A stretch of DNA of 64,000 bases, from assembly GCF_019739195.1 (NCBI RefSeq), contig NZ_JAHHDS010000003.1, positions 372,001-436,000 on the forward strand, in the 5' to 3' direction. The first letter of the stretch is position 1; each line of letters opens with the position of its first letter. Made by a program: the position numbers and the translations under genes. This document shows positions 34,157 through 41,954 of the stretch, piece by piece. Source of the DNA: Microcella sp. Lineage in GTDB: Bacteria > Actinomycetota > Actinomycetes > Actinomycetales > Microbacteriaceae. The notes under the pieces were generated by a model. That model saw only the letters and a program-made list of their open reading frames with translations, was not told the DNA's origin and did no database searches.

Positions 34157-34432
34157 ATGCCGCCTCGTTGGGAGACGTCAAGCGACAAGCACGGTGTTGC
34201 GCGTCACGACCAGATTCACGCAATCTTGCATGCGACCTACGTTGCTGACTTGGGGCCGAACGACGACGGCGGCGAGATCCGTTTGTACATCGGGCCCGAG
34301 CATGCACAAACCGACCGCGAACTAGAAATTTTGGTCAACCAGTTCACCGACGGCCGCGAGGCCTCCATATTCCATGCAATGCAACTCGGCCCGAAGTTCC
34401 GCCGTTACCGAGAGGAGAACCCCCATGGTTGA
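34157..34432 (+). CDS. Toxin-like protein of a TA-like pair
   Basis: 91 residues, opening MPPRWETSSDKHGVARHDQ, with a middle EIRLYIGPEHAQTDRELEILV and an end FHAMQLGPKFRRYREENPHG. Small basic-ended proteins of this kind are often found directly before ribbon-helix-helix antitoxin genes in Actinobacteria, but no toxin family with a known mechanism is recognised. Its stop overlaps the next start by 8 bases. The leaderless promoter and upstream repeats fit an autoregulated TA operon. Confidence 0.6.
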   Translation: MPPRWETSSDKHGVARHDQIHAILHATYVADLGPNDDGGEIRLYIGPEHAQTDRELEILVNQFTDGREASIFHAMQLGPKFRRYREENPHG

Positions 34433-34766
34433 CACCAACTACGACGAACTCGCCGCTCGTCTCACCGACCCCGCGACGCCACTCCCGGCACCGAGCTCGG
34501 TTCTGACGGGCGACGCGGCGGCTGCGGAAGGCCGAGCATTTTTGCTGCGAGAGTATGGCAGCGAGGAAGCCCTGCAGCGGGCGCTGCGACCGGGTCGGCG
34601 CCGCGTGGGCGCACCCAGTGGAGAATCCCCCACCGTGCGAGCCAGAATCTCCGACGAAGACTTCGCGGCCTTCAAGCTCTTAGAGCAACGCACCGGCAAG
34701 AAGCAAAGCGAACTCGTGCGCGAAGCCGTGCACCTGCTGCTGGCGGAACACAAGATCGGCGCCTGA
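34425..34766 (+). CDS. Antitoxin-like protein with ribbon-helix-helix C-terminus
   Basis: 113 residues from the ATG at 34425, preceded by GAGAGGAGAAC. The N-terminal ~65 residues are a Pro/Ala-rich segment (YDELAARLTDPATPLPAPSS). The C-terminal ~45 residues, TVRARISDEDFAAFKLLEQRTGKKQSELVREAVHLLL, form a ribbon-helix-helix DNA-binding motif. Overlap with the preceding gene supports a two-gene TA-like operon in toxin-antitoxin order. Confidence 0.65.
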   Translation: MVDTNYDELAARLTDPATPLPAPSSVLTGDAAAAEGRAFLLREYGSEEALQRALRPGRRRVGAPSGESPTVRARISDEDFAAFKLLEQRTGKKQSELVREAVHLLLAEHKIGA

Positions 34767-34805
34767 CGGCGCTCCCGCACTCTCAGGGTCGATGGTGCCC
34801 AAGAA

Positions 34806-35072
34806 CTAGCGGGCACCACCGTCATCGAATCCGCCGAGTTCGTCGAGCTCAGCGCGCGATAAGCCGGTGATCTCAGACACCATCTCTGGCAGGGTTCCGT
34901 CGAGGCGCGCAAGGGACGCACGCACGGCGGCAGCGAGTTCGGCTCGGTGGTTCTCGACATACTCGCGAACCGAGATGTCGACCAGGTCTTTCTTCGTGCG
35001 GCCGAAGTAGTGCGAGGCCTCGTTCAGAATTCGATCGGTTTCTGGCGAGACCTTGAGCGGCGCGGTGGCCAT
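34806..35072 (-). CDS. Orphan antitoxin-like (RHH/CopG-like) protein
   Basis: 88 residues from the ATG at 35072: MATAPLKVSPETDRILNEAS, then HYFGRTKKDLVDISVREYVENHR, which reads as a ribbon-helix-helix-type dimerisation and DNA-binding part, and an acidic tail LSRAELDELGGFDDGGAR. No partner toxin is adjacent. An inverted repeat (GGTAC-CCAA-GTACC) lies 22 bases upstream. It may be a remnant of a TA pair or a free-standing regulator. Confidence 0.55.
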   Translation of the reverse strand: MATAPLKVSPETDRILNEASHYFGRTKKDLVDISVREYVENHRAELAAAVRASLARLDGTLPEMVSEITGLSRAELDELGGFDDGGAR

Positions 35073-35093
35073 GGTGAGACTCCTCGGTATCGT

Positions 35094-35107
35094 GGTACCC
35101 AAGTACC
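35094..35107. promoter_or_regulatory. Inverted repeat upstream of the orphan antitoxin
   Basis: GGTAC (35094-35098) and GTACC (35103-35107) around CCAA, just upstream of the start at 35072. Possible autoregulatory operator. Confidence 0.4.
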
Positions 35108-35223
35108 GTAGCTCACTAGGCTTCGCGGCAACAGAGAGTCTTGCCCTTACCCAGAGGTGCCCAACGTGCTCGGCCATGCTGGTGAATGTCGACATCGCCT
35201 CGATATCTCGACATGATGGTGCA

Positions 35224-35997
35224 ATGCCCTCAGAGCCAATTCGGCACGAACCAGGGCCCCGCGACTGGACACCCGTTGGCTGGGATAGCGATCCCGTCGA
35301 GCTTCCACGCAATCGAGCGCGACCGCCGAGCAGAGGCAAGACCGCAGGCCCGATGACTGCGACAATTCTCGGAGTCGCAGCCGTTGCCGTTGGTGCATTC
35401 GCTACGCCAAACGCTGATGGATCAAGCACTGTCGTTCTGTCGACCATCGGCTTGCTCGCGATCATCGTCGGAGTCGCGACGTGGCCCCGAGGTGCTCATC
35501 GAACCGGGTGGCGGCGTGTGCTCTCGACCATGGGCATCGCGCTGGGCGCTCTCGCGCTCGTGTCTACGTTTTTCACCGTGGCGAACACGACGTGGCATAC
35601 GTCCTTTCCGACGTTGCACGACGCGACTCGCGCCGCCCTGCAAGAACAACCTGCAGACGAGAGCACATCGCCCGTTCTTCTCGGCCCCCTAGCTGACGCG
35701 GACATAAGGATCGCGTCAGTCGAAGAGGAGCGGGTGTACCTCACCGAGGTGTTGACCAGGGCAAGTGCACTCATCGGCCCTATCGCTAGCGGCGACGCAT
35801 TGCCCGCCTTGGCGACAAGCACGGCCAGCTACCCGCACACCACCGCCGATGGTCTCGTCGCTATCGGGTCGATTAGCCACTTCGACGCTGGCTACTCCGC
35901 TGGCCCAGCTGGCGGCTACCTGCTGACCTTGACAGGCAAGGTGTTTGGCACAGTTGCGCAGTTCGACTCGTTCACCGGAACGATCACGCTCAGATAG
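35224..35997 (+). CDS. Hypothetical membrane protein with extracytoplasmic tail
   Basis: 257 residues from the ATG at 35224. A 45-residue hydrophilic N-terminus (MPSEPIRHEPGPRDWTPVGW) is followed by three hydrophobic segments (about 42-62, 68-84, 93-113). A ~140-residue domain then contains EEERVYLTEVLTRASALIGPI and ends SGTVAQFDSF-like with TGTITLR. Start choice is uncertain: the frame opens at 35053 and no good ribosome site is visible. The three helices plus soluble tail suggest an envelope protein of unknown role. Confidence 0.55.
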   Translation: MPSEPIRHEPGPRDWTPVGWDSDPVELPRNRARPPSRGKTAGPMTATILGVAAVAVGAFATPNADGSSTVVLSTIGLLAIIVGVATWPRGAHRTGWRRVLSTMGIALGALALVSTFFTVANTTWHTSFPTLHDATRAALQEQPADESTSPVLLGPLADADIRIASVEEERVYLTEVLTRASALIGPIASGDALPALATSTASYPHTTADGLVAIGSISHFDAGYSAGPAGGYLLTLTGKVFGTVAQFDSFTGTITLR

Positions 35998-36076
35998 ACC
36001 ACGGTGCTCCTCCCCAGTCGAAGCGACATGAACCCAATAGAGGGGGCGCACCCCGGCTGAGTTCGAGACTCACTCG

Positions 36077-36098
36077 GTGTGGCACGGTATCGCCACAC
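36077..36098. promoter_or_regulatory. Inverted repeat, likely HicAB operator
   Basis: GTGTGGC (36077-36083) and GCCACAC (36092-36098) are perfect arms around 8 bases, 22 bases before the HicA start. Confidence 0.5.
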
Positions 36099-36120
36099 GA
36101 GCCACAAGGCGGTACCATTA

Positions 36121-36408
36121 GTGACACCACAACGAAAGATCGATCGCGTCGTGCAGCGGATGCGCACCTCGCCCGCCGCAGTGAAGTTTCGCGACCTCGA
36201 AACGGTGTGCCAGCACTACTTCGGGCCGCCGCGGCTGTCGTCCGGTAGCCACCGCATCTTTGCAACCCCGTGGCCGGGAGACCCTCGCGTCAACATCCAG
36301 AACGACCACGGGGCCGCAAAGTCGTACCAAGTTCGTCAGGTGCTCGCCGCGATCGATCAGCTGGTCGCAGCCAGGCAAGAAGACACGACGGAGGACAACG
36401 ATGCGTGA
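36121..36408 (+). CDS. hicA: HicA-like mRNA interferase toxin
   Basis: 95 residues from the GTG at 36121, with AAGGCGG upstream. DRVVQRMRTSPAAVKFRDLETVCQHYFG, then SSGSHRIFATPWPGDPRVNIQN (with the active His), is the dsRBD-like HicA pattern, slightly longer than the classic 60-residue form. KSYQVRQVLAAIDQL forms the last helix. HicA cleaves mRNA until HicB binds it. It overlaps hicB by 8 bases. Confidence 0.82.
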   Translation: MTPQRKIDRVVQRMRTSPAAVKFRDLETVCQHYFGPPRLSSGSHRIFATPWPGDPRVNIQNDHGAAKSYQVRQVLAAIDQLVAARQEDTTEDNDA

Positions 36409-36724
36409 CGATCACTACACCTACCGCGTCTCGTGGTCGCCGGACGACCGTGAGTATGTTGCGACCGTCGTCGAGTTTCGATCCCTCTCGTGGCTAGCAC
36501 CCGACCCTGCGGCAGCGTTGCTCGGACTCCGCGCCCTCGTCGCCGAGGTCGTCGACGACCTGCTGGCGTCGGGTGAACCGGTGCCCGAACCTCTCGCAGA
36601 GCGGCAGTTCAGCGGCGAATTCCGCCTGCGCATTCCCCCCGCGCTACACCGCGCGCTCGCCATCGAGGCAACCGAACAAGGGGTAAGCCTCAACCGGCTC
36701 GTCAGCGCCAAAGTCGCGATCTGA
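36401..36724 (+). CDS. hicB: HicB-like antitoxin
   Basis: 107 residues, with GGAGGACAACG before the ATG. YTYRVSWSPDDREYVATVVEFRSLSWLAPDPAAAL is the partial RNase H-like HicB fold. FRLRIPPALHRALAIEATEQGVSLNRLVSAKV at the end is a ribbon-helix-helix (Arc-like) DNA-binding part. It would repress the operon through the inverted repeat at 36077-36098 and block HicA. Confidence 0.85.
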   Translation: MRDDHYTYRVSWSPDDREYVATVVEFRSLSWLAPDPAAALLGLRALVAEVVDDLLASGEPVPEPLAERQFSGEFRLRIPPALHRALAIEATEQGVSLNRLVSAKVAI

Positions 36725-36750
36725 CTCGGCAACCGCCGACCAACTCACGG

Positions 36751-38472
36751 TCACTGCACCTGCTCGAGCACCACAAGCCGATCGGTCGCGCGCGACGCCC
36801 CCACATAGAGCAGATCGCGGTGGTACTCCTTCGACAGGTCGACATCGGTCAGAATCACCGCGGGCGCCTCAAGGCCCTTGAACTCATGGATGCTCCCCCA
36901 CCGAATGCGCGTCGCGTCGCCAATGCTGGCGCCGAGGCGTGAGGTGAGGCGGGCATCCGCCGCCGGGTCGGCGATAGCCTGGCCGCCAGCCGAGCGCTCG
37001 CGGGCGTAGGGCGACAGAATGACCAGCTCGCGCACCGTGAACGGCTCCGACAGGATGCGCTCCACGGCGTCGGCGAGCAGGCGCTGCTGCTCATCCATGG
37101 TGGTGAAGGTGTGGCGCTCGACCGAGACCTGGTCGTCGTCGCTGCGGCGGTGCTCGCTGTAGAGGGTCGGCTCGCCGATGAGCTCGGCCACAAAACGCGC
37201 CACCTCGGGGGTCGTGCGCACGTTCGACCGCAACTGCAGGGTGACGAGACCTGGGATGCGGCGCAGCACGGTGGCACGAGCATCCGGAACCTCATCGCCT
37301 GCTTCGTGGCGGCGGTAGATGACCTGGTGGTCGAAGTCTCCGGTGATGAAGACCGGCGCGCGCTCGAGCCCGCCCACGAGCAGTGCGTCGAGCACGTCGA
37401 GGTACTGCTCGAGGGCCACGTCTTGCGCCTCGTCGACGACGAGGTAGTCGAACTGAGGCCCCAGCTCGAGCGCCGCCTCGAGCGCCTGCTCGGGCAGGGT
37501 CTGGTCGTACCACTCGGGCTCGACGCGCCCGCTCTCGAGCTTGCGCCGCGCCTCGTTGCGCCCCGCGTGCCGGTCGACCACCTGCGCCATCAGCGAGTGG
37601 ATGCGCCGCACCTCCACCCCCTCACCGCACAGTTCAGCGAGCCGGGCTTCGATGAGGCGATTGAACACGACGACGAGGGTGCGCTGTTTGTTTCCGGATG
37701 CTCGGCGCGCGGCCTCGGCCGCCACCCACGTCTTTCCCGAGCCGGCGGGCCCCTCGACCAGCAGCCGCGGGTTGGTTCCGACCACGTCGAGAATCTTCAC
37801 CTGCTCGTCGGTGAACTGGGCCTGCTCCTTCTCGCGTCGGCGGGCGAGCTCCTTCGCGCTGAGCTCGGCGACGAAACGTGGAGTCAGCAGCTCGACGATG
37901 CGGTCGGTGTGCGGGGCGTCGGGTTGGGCGGCGACGCGGCGGTATCCGCTGATGGTCTCGGAGAGGTGCGCGCTGGCTTTGTTCAGGGTGCGGATGATCG
38001 CACTGGGCGCCTTGTCACCCACCAGATCGGCGGCATCGAGCAACTGCCAGTCGTGCCAGCCGATGCTGGGGGTGATCTTGCTCTTGCTCAGCTGCGTGAG
38101 CCACGCGGCGTGAAAGATCGGGTAGCCGACCGGCCCGGCGCCCTTTGACTGCAGGTATTCGATGATGGAGTGCTGCGCGCCCGAGGCCTGCTCGAACGGG
38201 CTGCGGGTGACCCAGTCGCGGTTGCCATAGCGCCAGCGTCCGTCGCCGTCGGCTTCGATGCTCTCGTGCGACTTGACCTCGATGACGAGCACGCCGTGCC
38301 CGGGCGCGACGACGACGAAGTCGGCTTCGCCCTGCACCTGGCTGACGTGGTGGGCGATCTCGAGCGAGTGGAAGACAACCCAGTCCTCGGGCGCGGCGCG
38401 GAGTGCCGCGAAGACCGCATGTTCCCCCGGCGGGGCGTCGTCGCCGATCGTCGGCGGAATCATGCGGGCCAT
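36751..38472 (-). CDS. NERD-domain UvrD-like helicase
   Basis: 573 residues. The N-terminal NERD domain (nuclease-related) shows GEHAVFAAL, GEADFVVVAPGHGVLVIEVKSH and an RW-containing segment. The helicase part has LLVEGPAGSGKTWVAAEAARRA (Walker A), YLVVDEAQDVALEQYLDVLDALL (Walker B), TLQLRSNVRTT (motif IV), HEFKGLEAPAVILTDVD (motif V) and LYVGASRATDRLVVLEQ (motif VI). NERD-helicases are widespread in Actinobacteria, and some act in phage defence. It stands between two TA-rich stretches but has native codon use, so it may be part of the core genome. A second in-frame ATG lies at 38463. Confidence 0.82.
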   Translation of the reverse strand: MARMIPPTIGDDAPPGEHAVFAALRAAPEDWVVFHSLEIAHHVSQVQGEADFVVVAPGHGVLVIEVKSHESIEADGDGRWRYGNRDWVTRSPFEQASGAQHSIIEYLQSKGAGPVGYPIFHAAWLTQLSKSKITPSIGWHDWQLLDAADLVGDKAPSAIIRTLNKASAHLSETISGYRRVAAQPDAPHTDRIVELLTPRFVAELSAKELARRREKEQAQFTDEQVKILDVVGTNPRLLVEGPAGSGKTWVAAEAARRASGNKQRTLVVVFNRLIEARLAELCGEGVEVRRIHSLMAQVVDRHAGRNEARRKLESGRVEPEWYDQTLPEQALEAALELGPQFDYLVVDEAQDVALEQYLDVLDALLVGGLERAPVFITGDFDHQVIYRRHEAGDEVPDARATVLRRIPGLVTLQLRSNVRTTPEVARFVAELIGEPTLYSEHRRSDDDQVSVERHTFTTMDEQQRLLADAVERILSEPFTVRELVILSPYARERSAGGQAIADPAADARLTSRLGASIGDATRIRWGSIHEFKGLEAPAVILTDVDLSKEYHRDLLYVGASRATDRLVVLEQVQ

Positions 38473-38531
38473 GAGGTGAGCCTATGTCGCGGGTGTGCCA
38501 CGCGACGCGGTTGGCCCCCTCGAGCGTCTGG

Positions 38532-39608
38532 CTATGAGACCGTGTCGGCCCGGCGGCCGCGCCACACAACGATGGCCCCGAGAACGACCAGCGCGAGCGC
38601 AGCGAGACCCGCAACGCCGAGCTCGATGGCGGTGCCGGTCGCGGCGAGCTCAGAGTCAGGCTCGGACGCCGCGGGCTCGACGTAGCTGATCGAGGCGAAT
38701 CCGTTGCCGACATTGTTGGCGAGGCTCAGTTGCGTGGCGCTGGCGATGAGGAAGCCGGATCCGCCACCACCGCCTCCGCCGTTGACCGCCTCGAGAGTGG
38801 GGTCGAGAGAGGCGTTGTATTGCGATTTTCCTTGACCGCCGGCGTAGTAGCCGCCTCCGCCGCCAGCGCTGAGACCTTCGACCGGCTCCGACGCGGAAGA
38901 CGGGTCGGTAGGTGGAGCCGTCGTGACGACACCAGCAACGACCGCCGCCGGATTGGGTGACGGCTGGTTGTAGCCAATCGGGCCAGTCGGGACGCCGTTG
39001 ACAACCACGTCTCCGCTCACCCCAGGACCGCTCGTCGTGGCGGCGCTCTGCGGCGGGGGCGAGGCGACCTCGCCCGGGGCGGAGCCGGATTGCGCCGAGA
39101 ACCCGCCGGCCCCGCCTGAGCCACACACTTCGTTGGTGACTCCTGACGCGGCGCAGCGGAAGGATGCTCCGCCACCACCGGCGACCACGAGCAGGTCACC
39201 GTCAGCCGTCGCGACCGCGCTGCCTTCACCGCCGGTCATGAGCGGCGTCGTCACGCCTTGAGGGCCGATGAGCACGAGCAGGGTCTGCCCCGGCGTCACA
39301 GGTACGCGAGCGGTGATGGCACCACCCGGTCCGCCGGTGGCGGGGGTCACGCTCGCCCCCGAGCCCGCCGCGAGCTCGACCGTGACCTCGCTGACGCCTG
39401 CTGGCACGGTCCACTCGGTCTGCACCCCACTCGGCAGGTAGGGAAAGGTGACCGTGATGGTGTCGCCGGGGGCCGCCGCGGCCGTGACGGCCTGCATCGG
39501 CAGAGCAGGGCTCACCATCACAGCGATCGCAGCAGCGGCCACGGCAGCACGAGCAACGCGCGAGTTCTTGAGACTGAGCGCCGGTGCGCTCCGGGTCACC
39601 GACGACAT
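38532..39608 (-). CDS. Glycine-rich surface protein with LAATG sorting signal
   Basis: 358 residues. An N-terminal signal peptide (AAVAAAAIAVMVSPALPMQAVTAAAA) leads to a Gly-rich beta region with repeated GGGG stretches (AGGGGASFRCAASG, SAGGGGGYYAGGQG, GGGGGGSGFLIAS), as in glycine-rich receptor-like extracellular domains. The C-terminus is ELAATG, a hydrophobic helix and WRGRRAD, the LAXTG-type signal used by class E sortases in high-GC Actinobacteria. It should be covalently cell-wall anchored. No sortase gene is in the window. It has two cysteines in a likely disulfide. Confidence 0.8.
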   Translation of the reverse strand: MSSVTRSAPALSLKNSRVARAAVAAAAIAVMVSPALPMQAVTAAAAPGDTITVTFPYLPSGVQTEWTVPAGVSEVTVELAAGSGASVTPATGGPGGAITARVPVTPGQTLLVLIGPQGVTTPLMTGGEGSAVATADGDLLVVAGGGGASFRCAASGVTNEVCGSGGAGGFSAQSGSAPGEVASPPPQSAATTSGPGVSGDVVVNGVPTGPIGYNQPSPNPAAVVAGVVTTAPPTDPSSASEPVEGLSAGGGGGYYAGGQGKSQYNASLDPTLEAVNGGGGGGGSGFLIASATQLSLANNVGNGFASISYVEPAASEPDSELAATGTAIELGVAGLAALALVVLGAIVVWRGRRADTVS

Positions 39609-39672
39609 GAGGCCGATTCTATGCAGAGGGTGTGGACCTGGCCAATCGCGGCAGGCGCTCTCTGTTGCGGGA

Positions 39673-39708
39673 GTGTGCCGCTCGTGGCATGTGCCGCGAA
39701 CGGCACAC
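39673..39708 (-). terminator. Hairpin downstream of the lipoprotein gene 39733
   Basis: GTGCCG-CGAA-CGGCAC (39691-39706) is a perfect short stem. A wider GTGTGCCG/CGGCACAC pair spans 39673-39708. It starts about 25 bases after the stop of the minus-strand lipoprotein gene. Confidence 0.45.
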
Positions 39709-39732
39709 AGCCTCAGCAGACAACCCCGCCCG

Positions 39733-40287
39733 TCAGCACTCGACGAGTTCGTCAGGAATCGTGAACGTGAACTGCAGCATCAGCGACTCTGTCTCACCCT
39801 CGTTCACGACGAGACTCGCCCCCGAGAGCGTGCCGCCGTTCACCGTGAACGTGGCGTTGCCACCCTGCGACGACCACGTGCCTTCGGGCCCCTGATAGTC
39901 GACGAAGTTCGCGTTCACGCCCGACTGCTCTTGCGTGTAGGCGAAGAACAGCACCTCATCGCCGTCACTCGACTGGCCAATCGCGATCGCATTGAACGTC
40001 TCGGTGACGAGATCGCTCGACTGCAGCGGCTCGCAGTTGACGCTGTCGATGACTGTGTACGTCGACGTGCCCGCGGTGATCGTGCCGAGGTCGGCATCCG
40101 CAGCATCGCCGTTGTCCGCGTTCTCGTCGCCATCCCCGTCTGTCGGCGTCGAAACCTCGGGGTCAGTCGACGAGGTCTCAGTGTCGGCATCAGCGCTCGC
40201 GCACCCGGTGAGGGCTACGGCGAGCAGGCCGACGATGAGGGGAACCAGGGGCCGCAGTGCGCGGTCGTGGGCGATGGTCGAGCTCAT
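39733..40287 (-). CDS. Lipoprotein, paralogue of 16498-17079
   Basis: 184 residues from the ATG at 40287 (GAGGAAT upstream). A signal peptide with lipobox LTGC is followed by an Asp/Thr/Glu-rich linker and a domain with NCEPLQSSDLVTETFNAIAIG, VDYQGPEGTWSSQGG and a closing FTIPDELVEC. The same landmarks occur in the other lipoprotein (NCEPL, GPEG, xxPxELxxC), so they are paralogues. The two cysteines likely pair. Substrate or partner unknown. Confidence 0.8.
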   Translation of the reverse strand: MSSTIAHDRALRPLVPLIVGLLAVALTGCASADADTETSSTDPEVSTPTDGDGDENADNGDAADADLGTITAGTSTYTVIDSVNCEPLQSSDLVTETFNAIAIGQSSDGDEVLFFAYTQEQSGVNANFVDYQGPEGTWSSQGGNATFTVNGGTLSGASLVVNEGETESLMLQFTFTIPDELVEC

Positions 40288-40394
40288 GAGATTCCTCGCT
40301 TCGTGTCGTGTCGGGAGTCCTGTACCTTCCACCTTCCCGACTCCAACGCCGAAACGCAAGGAATTGACAGCTTCTTGCCGTCGAGCGAGCGGCC

Positions 40395-41039
40395 CTAGCC
40401 GAGCAACTCCGACTCGAGAATCAGGTCGTCGAGCGCGGGCTCTTCCGGGCCCTCGCACTCGGGGCCAAACGGGGCCTCCGTGACCTCGACGCCCACGAAC
40501 GGCGGCGGCACGATACGGCCGTCGCCGGCCTCGAACATCTCGAAAATTTCGTAGATGCCATACGCGCTGATCGGCACGACTACCTCGACCACCCCGAACT
40601 CGCCCACCGTCGCCTCGAGGGGATCTGCGTCGGTGCCCGGCACGAGCAACTCGAGTTCAGTGCCCTCAGCGGCGAGCTCGCCGTCGTCGGTCATGAGAAC
40701 AGTCGCCCACCAGATGAACGACGGGCTGTCGGCGAAATCGGGGGCGGGCGTGTGCCGCACCGCCGTGCACCACGTTTCAGGCGTGACGTAGCCGGCGAGA
40801 GTCTCCTCCGGTTCGGGCTCGGGCTCGACCGTCTCTTCCGGAGTCGCCGTCGGCTCGGCCTCGGGCTCTGCGGCGGGCGAAAACAGACCGAGCACGGCTG
40901 CGATGATCAGGGCAATGATGGCGAGCAGCAACACGACGATGGTCCAGACGAGCGGCGCGCGACTCTTCGGCTTCACCGACGTCTCGCCGTTGTCGGCGGG
41001 CGGCGGGCTTGCCGCGGCAGTCGAATCGTGGTCGGTCAT
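40395..41039 (-). CDS. Single-pass membrane protein with acidic linker
   Basis: 214 residues from the ATG at 41039, preceded by GAGGAGGCATC. A short Pro/Ser/Lys-rich cytoplasmic N-terminus leads to one helix (PLVWTIVVLLLAIIALIIAAVLGLF, residues about 29-53). A Glu/Pro-rich linker (PEAEPTATPEETVEPEPEPEE) follows, then a ~130-residue extracytoplasmic domain with TWCTAVRHTP and FGPECEGPEEP, whose cysteines may pair. It has no recognised family. The layout resembles DUF4190/DUF4352-type envelope proteins such as 43547-44422. Confidence 0.7.
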   Translation of the reverse strand: MTDHDSTAAASPPPADNGETSVKPKSRAPLVWTIVVLLLAIIALIIAAVLGLFSPAAEPEAEPTATPEETVEPEPEPEETLAGYVTPETWCTAVRHTPAPDFADSPSFIWWATVLMTDDGELAAEGTELELLVPGTDADPLEATVGEFGVVEVVVPISAYGIYEIFEMFEAGDGRIVPPPFVGVEVTEAPFGPECEGPEEPALDDLILESELLG

Positions 41040-41118
41040 GATGCCTCCTCGGGTCACGTGCCCCCGAGGCTACCTGCGAGGCCGACGACCGTAAAGAGTG
41101 CGGCAGACCGCGGTCGCT

Positions 41119-41904
41119 CTACTCGCCGACGTGCGGCACGAACCACGGCGGATACACCGCGACCTTGGCCGTGGCACCCGCCGACTTCAGCAGCGCACGC
41201 ACCTCGTCGCGGCGGCGGTCGTTCGCGACCGCCACCAGAGCGACGCGGTCGAGCGGCACCGAGCCGGGCAACAGCGCCTCTGCGGCCTGCAGAGCCCAGG
41301 GGGACGATGCAGCGCGAGCGAGCATCCGGTCACGACCCTCGGGGCCCGAACCGAGACGCGTCAGCTTCGCCGCAGCGTCGCCGTCAGAGACCACCAGCTC
41401 GTTCGCGACAGCCTCGATGTCGACACCCAGCACGACGAAGTCGACGGTCGATGCGGCGCGCGCTTCATCGCTCCAGGTCGGACCCGCGGCCCCGTCTTGC
41501 ACCTCGCCCCACCAGGTCGCGAGCGGGCTCAGCGAGAACGCCACACAGTCGTGCACGCTCACCTCGTCAGTCACGGGCGCCGACGCGCGCAACTCGTGCG
41601 TGATATCGCTCGCCAGGCGCAGCGCGGGCTCAGCGGTCGCCGACGGCCGCAACTCGCCGGCCTCGAGAATGAGCGGCAGGTTCGAGATGTGGGTCACGTG
41701 GAAAATGCGGTGCGGCAACGCCGGCGGACGCACCTCGGCGGCCTTGCCTGTGGCGCCCGGGGCCGGGGTGCGCAGGCTGCGCGCGGCCGTGCGAGGCGTG
41801 CGCTTCACCGGCAGCGGAACCGCAGGCGGAGCGGGGGGAAAACAACTGGCGCACATTCCCGGCTCGAAACCGTGAATGCACTCTTCCGTCGACGACCCAG
41901 CCAC
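41119..41904 (-). CDS. DarT-like (DUF4433) ADP-ribosyltransferase, no DarG seen
   Basis: 261 residues from the GTG at 41904, which has AGGGAG six bases upstream (the frame opens at 41919). The start of the protein holds two CxxC-like pairs (ECIHGFEPGMCASCFP) that may bind zinc. The DUF4433 region follows with PHRIFHVTHISNLPLILEAGEL, then DCVAFSLSPLATWW and an end VYPPWFVPHV, matching the DarT pattern in order. DarT modifies thymidine in ssDNA and is normally held by DarG, which is not adjacent here. It could be an orphan or a non-toxic relative. Confidence 0.6.
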   Translation of the reverse strand: MAGSSTEECIHGFEPGMCASCFPPAPPAVPLPVKRTPRTAARSLRTPAPGATGKAAEVRPPALPHRIFHVTHISNLPLILEAGELRPSATAEPALRLASDITHELRASAPVTDEVSVHDCVAFSLSPLATWWGEVQDGAAGPTWSDEARAASTVDFVVLGVDIEAVANELVVSDGDAAAKLTRLGSGPEGRDRMLARAASSPWALQAAEALLPGSVPLDRVALVAVANDRRRDEVRALLKSAGATAKVAVYPPWFVPHVGE

Positions 41905-41954
41905 CCAGCACTCCCTCACAGGGGCTCCGCAAAACGCGGGTATCCCCCAAACCT

